NCBI GenBank assembly: GCA_040756735.1 | Contig: JBFLYC010000028.1 | Location: 1-52,019, forward strand | Source: JBFLYC01 sp040756735 | GTDB taxonomy: Bacteria > Bacillota > DSM-16504 > Desulfitibacterales > Desulfitibacteraceae | Length of the DNA stretch: 52,019 bases | Direction of reading: 5' to 3' | Shown: positions 17,248-23,301 of the stretch, one piece after another | Position numbering within the stretch: position 1 is the stretch's first letter | How the letters are laid out: each line of letters starts with the position of its first letter | Program-made: the position numbers and the translations under genes | Notes under the pieces: generated by a model | Told to the model about the DNA's origin: nothing | Seen by the model: the letters and a program-made list of their open reading frames with translations, nothing else | Database searches by the model: none

Positions 17248-17420
17248 TTGGATACCTCAATTATCTCCCTAGCTCTGCAAGGCATACCTGAGATGATTGC
17301 CTTGTCAATGCTGATCTTAGTTATGGATGGTTTCATATAATTTTACTAGTCATAGCATCTTGTACTATTTTTATCAGAGAAAAATCTAAATCAAGGAGCA
17401 TCTGGTTCCATGCTAAATGA
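17248..17420 (+). pseudogene. Frameshifted short membrane gene ahead of agrB
   Basis: AGGGGG precedes a TTG at 17248. The frame reads DTSIISLALQGIPEMIALSM and a hydrophobic helix, then stops at 17338. A shift near 17330 restores a second helix (HIILLVIASCTIFI) and a basic tail ending in TGA inside the agrB start. The LLQGIPE-like start followed by TM helices is reminiscent of membrane sensor proteins that accompany agrB in clostridia, here cut to about 55 residues. The origin is inferred from position and one motif only. Confidence 0.35.
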
Positions 17421-18030
17421 TATTTTGAGTAGATTTGTTACAAAAATCGGTGCTGAAATGAAAGCTGATGAAGACAAAATAGCTATAGCAAACTATGGTA
17501 TGCTAACCATTGCATATTCAGTGATTGGCATTATACTGTTATTTGTCATTGCATTTTTGTTGAGCATTACAAGAACCACAATGTCGGCTTTTTTTGCTGC
17601 TGCTCTCTTAAGAAACTTCTCAGGAGGAGCCCATTGCGCCGGACCTCTAAAGTGTTTGATACTTACATGCATTGCATTTCCTGTAATAGGTTATATTTCT
17701 ATACTGCTTACACCTTATCTTGCACCATACTTTGTTTTTACTTTTATCTTTGTATTCTCCTTATCCTTTATAAGCGTCATCCTAAGGGCTCCTGTTGATA
17801 CAGACAATAAACCCATTACATCTCCTCTTCAGAAAAGCCAGCTAAAATTTATATCTCTAATAATTGTTAGTATGCTAGCCATGGCAGTCCTGGTTATCAA
17901 CAAAAAGTATCCTGAACCAGCAACTGCAGTACAATTAGGGGTATTGTGGCAGACAAGCATGCTGTGGCCTTACACTGTAGGGCTTCTAAAAAAATATGAT
18001 GCGCTTTTTAGCGCGAAAAGAAAGGAGTGA
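17410..18030 (+). CDS. agrB: AgrB-family accessory gene regulator (autoinducer-processing endopeptidase)
   Basis: A 206-aa integral membrane cysteine protease that cleaves and cyclises an AgrD-type precursor. The catalytic core is visible: ALLRNFSGGAHC with His75 and Cys82, seven residues apart as in S. aureus AgrB (His77/Cys84). Hydrophobic helices near 35-55, 84-105, 110-130, 150-165 and 175-195 complete the fold. AAGGAGC precedes ATG 17410. Its substrate is encoded 5 bp downstream. No receptor histidine kinase or response regulator follows; only broken membrane genes flank the pair. Confidence 0.9.
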   Translation: MLNDILSRFVTKIGAEMKADEDKIAIANYGMLTIAYSVIGIILLFVIAFLLSITRTTMSAFFAAALLRNFSGGAHCAGPLKCLILTCIAFPVIGYISILLTPYLAPYFVFTFIFVFSLSFISVILRAPVDTDNKPITSPLQKSQLKFISLIIVSMLAMAVLVINKKYPEPATAVQLGVLWQTSMLWPYTVGLLKKYDALFSAKRKE

Positions 18031-18035
18031 AAAAG

Positions 18036-18167
18036 GTGAAAAAAATTAGATTGTTTCTGTTGACCTCGCTTTTCACAATTCTTACACTTGTAGCAACTGC
18101 AAGTGCAGCATCAGCCTGCTTAGTATTTCACTATCAGCCGGAACTTCCAAAAGCCCTTAGAAAATAG
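18036..18167 (+). CDS. agrD: AgrD-like cyclic lactone autoinducer precursor (43 aa)
   Basis: GTG 18036 to TAG 18165 encodes a 43-residue peptide: basic start MKKIRLFLL, hydrophobic/amphipathic middle, ASACLVFHY, then the acidic recognition tail QPELPKALRK. Tail and cysteine context match clostridial cyclic-lactone peptides. By alignment with the C. perfringens type (CLWFT before HQPEEP) the predicted ring is CLVFH, a five-residue thiolactone. AAAGG sits just upstream and the gap to agrB is 5 bp. The peptide should be cut by AgrB, exported and sensed as a quorum signal. It is below usual gene-calling length. Confidence 0.9.
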   Translation: MKKIRLFLLTSLFTILTLVATASAASACLVFHYQPELPKALRK

Positions 18168-18175
18168 CACAAAAC

Positions 18176-18205
18176 AAATTTGAGGTGAGAAATCACCTCA
18201 AATTT
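18176..18205 (+). terminator. Hairpin after the agrBD pair
   Basis: AAATTTGAGGTGA and TCACCTCAAATTT form a 13-bp perfect stem closed by a GAAA loop. The following CTTGAAG is not a good U-run, so it may be an inefficient terminator or an mRNA-stabilising end. Confidence 0.6.
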
Positions 18206-18224
18206 CTTGAAGAAGGGAAGCAAC

Positions 18225-18560
18225 ATGGACTACAAAAGAGAGCATACCACACAGATTAATGAGGTAATTATTGCAGCACACTTTTTTGCATTTATAATTG
18301 CCGCTGTAGCCTTGACAAATTATTTTAATATCATTGATAAAGGTGAGTTGTTGATAAATTATTTGTTGTTTGGGGTTTTTTTAACTATTTCTATTACAAG
18401 CTGACTAAGATCTGGATTATTGCTTGCAGCTTTAGGAAGCATACACATAATCTACATGGCTTACCAGCATATTCAGACAGGAAATCGTACCAGTTTGGAC
18501 ATCAGCTTTTAATAGCCTGGCTCATAGGCAGTTTTACTATTTTCGAACATAAAACAAGAA
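18225..18560 (+). pseudogene. Broken small membrane protein gene downstream of agrD
   Basis: ATG 18225 follows AAGAAGGG. It encodes 60 residues with two hydrophobic helices (EVIIAAHFFAFIIAAVAL and LINYLLFGVFLTISI) up to an in-frame TGA at 18405. The same frame continues with LRSGLLLAALGSIHIIYMAY and stops at 18510. A second frame then gives FGHQLLIAWLIGSFTIF and a basic end. Four helices in series across one nonsense codon and one frameshift look like a single decayed 100-110-aa membrane protein. The family is not recognised. It follows agrBD in the same direction. Confidence 0.45.
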
Positions 18561-18575
18561 AGAGACTAATACTTA

Positions 18576-20162
18576 TTAAATCTCCCTGGCCGCTGCTGCC
18601 CTTTTTATATAATCTGCAGTCCGCTGAGCTATGGCCATTAAAGTTAAAGTGGGATTTGCCGGCGTAGATGTAACAAAAACACTGGTATCACAGATAAACA
18701 AGTTGGGAATATCATGACTTCTACAAAACTCATTTACTACAGAATTTTGAGGGTCATTACCCATGCGGCATGTTCCCATCAAGTGCGCAGTATCTGCAAC
18801 AACATATTCCACTCTCCCATCTGCCGCTTCCATTATGTCCTTACACTTTTCAATACCCTTGTCTATGATGGCTAAATCATTGGGACCATAACTGAAGCTT
18901 ATTCTTGGGACCGGCAGGCCATACTGGTCCTTAAGGTTACCATCAAGGGTAACACAATTCTTCACATCCGGCAAAACTTCACCAATTAAAGTGATTCTTG
19001 AATAATAATTATAATCTAAAGTTAGATTCCTTAACTCCTCTCCATAGATCAGGTAATGTCCAGCAATTTGGCTGACAAAACTGACCGGCCTAAATCCGTG
19101 TGAGTTGATGATAAATCCTCTGGCAAAACCATTTTTGGGGTCGGTTTCATAAAAATCCATGGTCAAAGCCATTACCGGAGTACCTTTATAGGGACGTATT
19201 TCTTTATTGAATCTAGCATAGACATCGTGACTGCTGTGAGGCATAAGGTTTTTTCCCACCATGCCGCTGTTGTTGGCTAAACCATCTGGGAACTGGGCAG
19301 TGCTGGAATTAAAAAGTAGCCTAGGGGTCTCTACCACCGAAGCTGACAGAATAACAACTTTTGCTTTTAGAAAATACTCTTGCCCTTGATGAAAATATTC
19401 CACTCCAGATGCTCTGCCCTTTGAAACAATAACCCTTGATGCCATGCAATTTGGTCTAATATCAGCCCCTGCATCAGCAGCCCACCTGGCATGGGTTATA
19501 AGAGCGCTGTACTTTGCATTGGGAATACACCCCTGATTGCAAAAACCTCGGTTTGTACAGGGAGGTCTATCATTATAGGGCGCTGATAGAATTGCCAGGG
19601 GAGCCGGCGAACTGCGAATGGCTAACCTTTCACATCCAAGCCTGAAGACTTCTGCTACAGCATTTAAGGGATTCCTTTCGGGAAGAGGATAAGGACCGTG
19701 AAAAGGCTCCCATGGAAAATATTTCGGACCTGAAACCCCAATCTCTCTTTCCACCTTGCTGTAGTAAGGCTCTAAATCTTCATAATCTATAGGCCAGTCC
19801 TCGGCTACCCCTTCATTAGATTTAACTTTAAAATCCGATGGATGAAACCTTAATGATACAGCTGAAAAATGATTTGTTCCCCCGCCAACTCCCCTGCCAG
19901 AATTATTGTGTCCCATCTTAATGGGGTCCTTTCCTTCTATGAGCCTGAGGTCAGTCCATGCCAGCTGCTTGTTCATTTCCAGTTCATCGCTGACCCACTC
20001 GCTTTGTGGATCCATGAGAGGACCGGCTTCCAAAACAACTACTAAATACCCTGCTTCACTTAGTTCCTTTGCCAGGATACTGCCTGCAGGTCCTGCCCCT
20101 ACAATACAAAAGTCAGCTTCTTTAGCTTCTTTAATAATGCTCTCATGTTCTTTATTAGTCAT
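18576..20162 (-). CDS. GMC-type FAD oxidoreductase (gluconate/alcohol dehydrogenase large-subunit-like)
   Basis: A 528-aa flavoprotein. The FAD dinucleotide site is DFCIVGAGPAGSILAKEL at residues 17-34, ended by the acidic VVLEAGP, with the GMC loop GRGVGGGTNHFSAV near 89-102. The C-terminal GMC domain has HLMGTCRMGNDPQNSVV with the catalytic-type histidine, and DTSVFVTSTPANPTLTLMAIAQR. PPCTNRGFCNQGC in the middle is a cysteine cluster seen in gluconate/sorbitol dehydrogenase large subunits. It overlaps the subunit-3-like gene upstream by 8 bp, so the two are probably a complex. Electrons would leave to a membrane carrier; the substrate is unknown. No Tat signal is visible here. Confidence 0.85.
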   Translation of the reverse strand: MTNKEHESIIKEAKEADFCIVGAGPAGSILAKELSEAGYLVVVLEAGPLMDPQSEWVSDELEMNKQLAWTDLRLIEGKDPIKMGHNNSGRGVGGGTNHFSAVSLRFHPSDFKVKSNEGVAEDWPIDYEDLEPYYSKVEREIGVSGPKYFPWEPFHGPYPLPERNPLNAVAEVFRLGCERLAIRSSPAPLAILSAPYNDRPPCTNRGFCNQGCIPNAKYSALITHARWAADAGADIRPNCMASRVIVSKGRASGVEYFHQGQEYFLKAKVVILSASVVETPRLLFNSSTAQFPDGLANNSGMVGKNLMPHSSHDVYARFNKEIRPYKGTPVMALTMDFYETDPKNGFARGFIINSHGFRPVSFVSQIAGHYLIYGEELRNLTLDYNYYSRITLIGEVLPDVKNCVTLDGNLKDQYGLPVPRISFSYGPNDLAIIDKGIEKCKDIMEAADGRVEYVVADTAHLMGTCRMGNDPQNSVVNEFCRSHDIPNLFICDTSVFVTSTPANPTLTLMAIAQRTADYIKRAAAAREI

Positions 20163-20745
20163 TTTTCCTAGCCTCCCATGGGTCCTGCCCGCCTAACTCT
20201 ACACGTACATATCCCCTGGGGTATGCCGGCCCGGCATACCCGATTTCCGACCAAATTTCAGGTTGTGAATAAAAAGAAGAAACCGCCGCTGTTAATAATT
20301 CTTTGAAAAACTTTTTAGAATCAATGCTCTGCCATGTTATTCCACGGCCCTGTCCACTTTTTAGAGATTCTATTACCGCTATCTTTTCCTCTAATGTTAA
20401 TTTGCTAAAATCTCTCCCCTGATACAACTCATGAGCAGTATCGACTATACCCTGCAAACCTTTTCTAAATAAATCCTTTTCATCAGGCAGCGCTGCATCT
20501 CTATAGCCTTTGCCATGACCATTTCCCAGGCTGTCTCCAATGTAAGCAGCTACCCGTTTTAGCAATTTTTCATCTTTCTCAGCCAAAACCACCTCAAGTA
20601 CCGCCAGCAACAGTTCCTGCTCCTGCTCCGAGAAGAAAACCACTTTTTCTCCTGATGCCATTCTATCCTTAATTAATCTTTGCGTTCTTTCATCCCATTT
20701 AACAAAAGACCTTAAAACGTCGAATTCTTTATAGTGTCCTCTCAT
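20155..20745 (-). CDS. Gluconate 2-dehydrogenase subunit 3 family protein
   Basis: A 196-aa protein of the Gluconate_2-dh3 type: helical first part (FFSEQEQELLLAVLEVVLA), the GHGKGYRDAALPDEKDLFRKGLQGID-like centre, and the family ending (KKFFKELLTAAVSSFYSQPEIWSEIGYAGPAYPRGYV) near residues 140-180. The partner flavoprotein overlaps its 3' end and a membrane protein overlaps its 5' end by ATGA. It should stabilise or help export the catalytic subunit; a Tat signal seen in many relatives is absent, so the complex may face the cytoplasm. Confidence 0.8.
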   Translation of the reverse strand: MRGHYKEFDVLRSFVKWDERTQRLIKDRMASGEKVVFFSEQEQELLLAVLEVVLAEKDEKLLKRVAAYIGDSLGNGHGKGYRDAALPDEKDLFRKGLQGIVDTAHELYQGRDFSKLTLEEKIAVIESLKSGQGRGITWQSIDSKKFFKELLTAAVSSFYSQPEIWSEIGYAGPAYPRGYVRVELGGQDPWEARKND

Positions 20746-21143
20746 CTAAACAACACCCGCCAGTAAAGAATCACAAGACCTATAAGGCTTTGTCCTGCGA
20801 AAAGGACGGGTAATACAATGGGGGGACCTGTAAGCACATTATTCATCTGCCATCCACCAACCCTTAAGCTGACTCCCCTAACATGGAGCATGAAGCCAAG
20901 AAGGCCAAACAATGCACCTATGCCAAGTACAACTGCCAGTGCGGCACGTATCCATGACAGGTTAAAAAAAATTAGCGCACCCGCAAGAAGCGCTGCAGTA
21001 GGAGCTAATAGAACAGGCCCATACATCACAAGATGTCTTAAATTACCCCTGTAATGAAACAGAAATACTTGTACAGCCAAACCAGCAAAGGCAATGAATA
21101 TATAAACTATCAAAATTCTTTCAAAGGTCCAACCCAGCCACAT
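20742..21143 (-). CDS. Four-helix membrane protein, putative anchor of the GMC dehydrogenase
   Basis: A 133-aa protein with four hydrophobic stretches (residues about 8-28, 42-62, 66-90 and 108-130), first gene of the GMC operon and coupled to the next gene by ATGA. Histidines sit in or near the helices (HYRGNLRHLV and LHVRG), which could ligate haem or bind quinone, but no cytochrome motif is recognised. The usual third partner of such dehydrogenases is a multihaem c-type cytochrome, absent here, so this protein may replace it as electron outlet. ATG 21143 is preferred over GTG 21161 because AAGGTGG is well spaced. Confidence 0.55.
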   Translation of the reverse strand: MWLGWTFERILIVYIFIAFAGLAVQVFLFHYRGNLRHLVMYGPVLLAPTAALLAGALIFFNLSWIRAALAVVLGIGALFGLLGFMLHVRGVSLRVGGWQMNNVLTGPPIVLPVLFAGQSLIGLVILYWRVLFR

Positions 21144-21342
21144 TTCAAACCACCTTCTCACATGGTATTAAGCACAAAAGTTTAATAATAGTTTTTCTTA
21201 GTAATTGAAATAAATACACAGCTTTACGATTTTCAAAAAACGTAATAGAATAAAAAGCAGGCCTTTTGGGATTAATAAATATGGTTCACTGTGGGAATAC
21301 TCCTGATACTCTTCAATTATTGTTTTACCATAAAATTTCTCT

Positions 21343-21371
21343 TTTACTTTTTAAAAACTCCATGTTATAAT
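21343..21371 (+). promoter_or_regulatory. Promoter of the tRNA pair
   Basis: TTTACT, 17-nt spacer, TATAAT, ending 13 nt before tRNA-Met. The rest of 21162-21342 shows no gene. Confidence 0.7.
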
Positions 21372-21384
21372 ATGTAAGCGGTCC

Positions 21385-21459
21385 GGCGGTGTAGCTCAGT
21401 GGCAGAGCATGCGGTTCATACCCGCAGAGTCGTAGGTTCAAGTCCTACCACCGCTACCA
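21385..21459 (+). tRNA. tRNA-Met (CAT), CCA encoded
   Basis: The acceptor stem GGCGGTG pairs with CACCGCT, the D-arm is GCTC...GAGC, the anticodon stem TGCGG/CCGCA encloses loop TTCATAC with anticodon CAT, and the T-arm is GTAGG TTCAAGT CCTAC. It is a paired-end (G-U) molecule, so not an initiator; it is elongator Met, or Ile2 if the C is modified to lysidine. Confidence 0.92.
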
Positions 21460-21466
21460 AATACGC

Positions 21467-21542
21467 AGGGGTGTAGCTCAATTGGTAGAGTAGCGGACTC
21501 CAAATCCGTTGGTTGCGGGTTCGAGACCTGCCACCCCTGCCA
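21467..21542 (+). tRNA. tRNA-Trp (CCA), CCA encoded
   Basis: AGGGGTG pairs with CACCCCT, the anticodon loop CTCCAAA carries CCA, the discriminator is G as expected for bacterial tRNA-Trp, and the T-arm is GCGGG TTCGAGA CCTGC. It is co-transcribed with tRNA-Met. Confidence 0.94.
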
Positions 21543-21558
21543 ATAATAACAACGATTT

Positions 21559-21580
21559 CAGCCTTCGGGCTGTTTTTATT
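21559..21580 (+). terminator. Terminator of the tRNA pair
   Basis: CAGCC-TTCG-GGCTG, a UUCG-capped stem, is followed by TTTTTATTTTT. Confidence 0.9.
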
Positions 21581-21735
21581 TTTCTCTGTTTGGACAGATT
21601 TTAGACAGATTTCATATATTGTCTGAAGGTCCATGCCATAGCTTATAAGGAAAGCCGTACTGGTATGCCTTAAACCGGGAAGGTTAACCTGGGCAACTTG
21701 TTTTTCCCAAGAACATATTCCTGCAGGATAAAGAA
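21575..21735 (-). pseudogene. C-terminal remnant of a tyrosine recombinase (integrase)
   Basis: The minus strand reads QVNLPGLRHTSTAFLI, then SYGMDLQTIYEI and a lysine-rich end. This matches the box II region of phage/ICE integrases (HDLRHTxATLLLxxG.DLKTVSExLGH), with the R-H-T core kept. The rest of the gene and the catalytic tyrosine context are not found. It directly abuts the 3' end of tRNA-Trp, the usual place for an integrase beside its attachment site, so it is probably a scar of an element that once entered at this tRNA. Confidence 0.55.
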
Positions 21736-21806
21736 TATAAGTGATGAGATAATCCTCTTCGAAAAATTCTAAAAACTTATTTTGTCATTCTGCGTCATTG
21801 ATTATC

Positions 21807-21834
21807 TTGACATATATAAAAACGACGGTATAAT
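21807..21834 (+). promoter_or_regulatory. Consensus sigma-A promoter (TTGACA-N16-TATAAT)
   Basis: Both boxes are perfect matches with a 16-nt spacer. The -10 box lies inside the Xre remnant. The first downstream genes are the 50-aa membrane protein at 22005 and the diguanylate cyclase, so this may be their promoter. Confidence 0.6.
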
Positions 21835-21930
21835 CCATCTATTATCTTGGCATTTAAAATTGCTAGGTATTTCAAAATGCCAATTGAAGAAGTTTTTATT
21901 TATGAGGAGGATTTAATGGATGAAAAGTAA
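21823..21930 (+). pseudogene. C-terminal remnant of an Xre/YgzD-like HTH regulator
   Basis: Thirty-five codons read RRYNPSIILAFKIARYFKMP, then IEEVFIYEED and a stop. This is the conserved end of small Cro/CI-type regulators (GRYNPSLxLAFKIAxxFxVxIEEIFxYEE). A stop lies upstream in frame and the HTH itself is missing. With the adjacent integrase remnant it marks a decayed mobile element next to the tRNA genes. Confidence 0.6.
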
Positions 21931-22004
21931 AAAAAGCCCCTTTGAGTTTTAAAATAGATTATGTTACAATGAATGGAAGTTAGTGTTTTGTGGAGGTAGA
22001 AAAC

Positions 22005-22157
22005 ATGCAAATCCTCTTGTTTATGTTCCTTGGTTTTATCTGTGCCATACTAACCCTTAAGTTTTATTTTGAGAAAAATACCATTATTGCAGTAGTTTTC
22101 TTTTTTTTAACTATTTATGCTTATTACAGAGCAGTAATGAAAATAAAAAGAGGTTAA
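22005..22157 (+). CDS. Small two-helix membrane protein (50 aa)
   Basis: ATG 22005 with GTGGAGG 8 nt upstream encodes MQILLFMFLGFICAILTLKF, a short polar hinge YFEKN, a second helix (TIIAVVFFFLTIYAYY) and a basic end KIKRG. The TAA at 22155 is 7 bp before the TTG start of the diguanylate cyclase gene, so the two are probably translated together. The family is unknown; it might anchor or tune the otherwise soluble cyclase. Confidence 0.6.
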   Translation: MQILLFMFLGFICAILTLKFYFEKNTIIAVVFFFLTIYAYYRAVMKIKRG

Positions 22158-22164
22158 CTATACT

Positions 22165-22746
22165 TTGATTTCAAGGTTATTTAATAATAAGTGGAATCCC
22201 CTAAAAAGTCTGTCTTACCTTGACGACTTGACTGGGATACCTAATAGGAGATTTTTTGGTGAGTTCTTCAACAGGGCCTGGAGAGAAGCTTTACGCAGAC
22301 AAAATATGTTGTGCCTGGTCATGATAGATATAGACCAGTTCAAAGCATTTAATGATACCTTTGGCCATCAAGCAGGCGATACTGCGCTGTTGCGTGTAGC
22401 GGCAGCATTACATAGTACGGCTCGACGACCAGGGGATATGGTAGCACGTTATGGTGGAGAAGAGTTCATCGTTGTTCTTTCAAAGATAGATTGGAGGGAA
22501 TCCTGCAAAATGGCTGAAAAAATGCGCCTGGCAGTGGAACACCTTAATATAACTCATCCTAAGACTCAAGAGGGCCGCGTAACCATTAGCCTGGGGCTGG
22601 CTTTGACCTTACCGACAGGCCAGGCTATCCCAGAAAATCTTATTCAAACCGCCGATAGTGCGCTCTACCAGGCCAAAAACGCAGGCGGCAACAGATATAT
22701 TTGTGCCAATCAAAAGTATAATCTTGCTCTTGCAAAAATGAATTAA
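22165..22746 (+). CDS. Diguanylate cyclase, GGDEF domain only
   Basis: A 193-aa protein whose residues 18-185 are a complete GGDEF domain: DDLTGIPNRRFF, then DIDQFKAFNDTFGHQAGD as metal/substrate site, and active-site GGEEF at 97-101. RPGD at 88-91, five residues before it, is the product-binding I-site, so c-di-GMP feedback is expected. Only 18 residues precede the domain, so there is no sensor module. It starts with TTG and overlaps the leader of the preceding 50-aa membrane gene, which may give it membrane context. The reaction is 2 GTP to c-di-GMP. Confidence 0.88.
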   Translation: MISRLFNNKWNPLKSLSYLDDLTGIPNRRFFGEFFNRAWREALRRQNMLCLVMIDIDQFKAFNDTFGHQAGDTALLRVAAALHSTARRPGDMVARYGGEEFIVVLSKIDWRESCKMAEKMRLAVEHLNITHPKTQEGRVTISLGLALTLPTGQAIPENLIQTADSALYQAKNAGGNRYICANQKYNLALAKMN

Positions 22747-22832
22747 TATCTAAAGATAAAAAATGATACATAAAATATCTTTCCCTGCAAAAACTAAACT
22801 AGCACCACAAAATCCATGAAAGGATGACGCAA

Positions 22833-23081
22833 ATGAACAACCAGCATATTCACTGTATTGTTAACGACTGTCATTACTGGCAGCAAGGAAACTTATGTGT
22901 TGCAAATGAAATACTTGTTGCTACAGATCAATTTGGCGCCAGTCAGCCTGACAACATTGATGCCCACATGGCAGCACAGTTACAACCTGAAACGGCAGGC
23001 AATTGTATGGAGACCTGCTGTAAAACTTATGTACCCAAGGGGTCAAACCAAATAAATGCTGATAGAGTAAAGAAGTTTTAG
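22833..23081 (+). CDS. DUF1540-type cysteine-rich protein
   Basis: An 82-aa relative of the small protein at 3162. HCIVNDCHYWQQGNLCVANEI gives the C-x6-C...C pattern and MAAQLQPETAGNCMETCCKTYVP the second half. Here the usual final single cysteine is expanded to CMETCC. ATG 22833 is chosen because AAAGG lies 10 nt upstream. It stands alone between the cyclase gene and a terminator. The role is unknown; metal binding is possible from the cysteines. Confidence 0.75.
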   Translation: MNNQHIHCIVNDCHYWQQGNLCVANEILVATDQFGASQPDNIDAHMAAQLQPETAGNCMETCCKTYVPKGSNQINADRVKKF

Positions 23082-23115
23082 AAATAAAACTAAAGCAGTT
23101 AAAGAAGAAACTTTA

Positions 23116-23147
23116 CATCTGGTGTGGATTTCTGCACCAGATGTTTA
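23116..23147 (+). terminator. Terminator after the DUF1540 gene
   Basis: CATCTGGTG and CACCAGATG make a 9-bp stem, followed by TTTAATTA. Confidence 0.75.
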
Positions 23148-23252
23148 ATTACTAGGGGGATAAGATGAAAGCTTATACAAGATATTGCAACCTTAAGTGA
23201 ATAAACCTGTCTTTTATTAAGAAAAATATAGATAATGTAGTAGCTAAAGAAC

Positions 23253-23301
23253 AAGGAGGTGAAAACCGGTTAAAATTCATTTTTAGCCGGTAATTAATTT
23301 G
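23253..23301 (+). promoter_or_regulatory. SD and TTG start separated by an 11-bp hairpin
   Basis: AAGGAGGTG (23253-23261) is a very strong SD but lies 37 nt before the TTG start at 23299. Between them ACCGGTTAAAA (23265-23275) pairs with TTTTAGCCGGT (23281-23291, one G-U pair) around a 5-nt loop. With the hairpin folded, only 3 + 7 = 10 unpaired bases separate SD from start, the normal spacing. Confidence 0.7.

Noticed and set aside
17121..17336. Minus-strand 71-codon frame upstream of agrB
   Set aside because: No SD and no recognisable pattern. The plus strand gives a better explanation.
18405..18407. TGA as a selenocysteine codon
   Set aside because: No evident SECIS-like hairpin directly follows, and a second frameshift in the same gene argues for decay.
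21416..21634. Minus-strand 72-codon frame over the tRNA genes
   Set aside because: Its C-terminal half (VVGLEPTTLRV type) is the antisense of the two tRNAs. Only the integrase-like N-terminal piece was kept, as a remnant.
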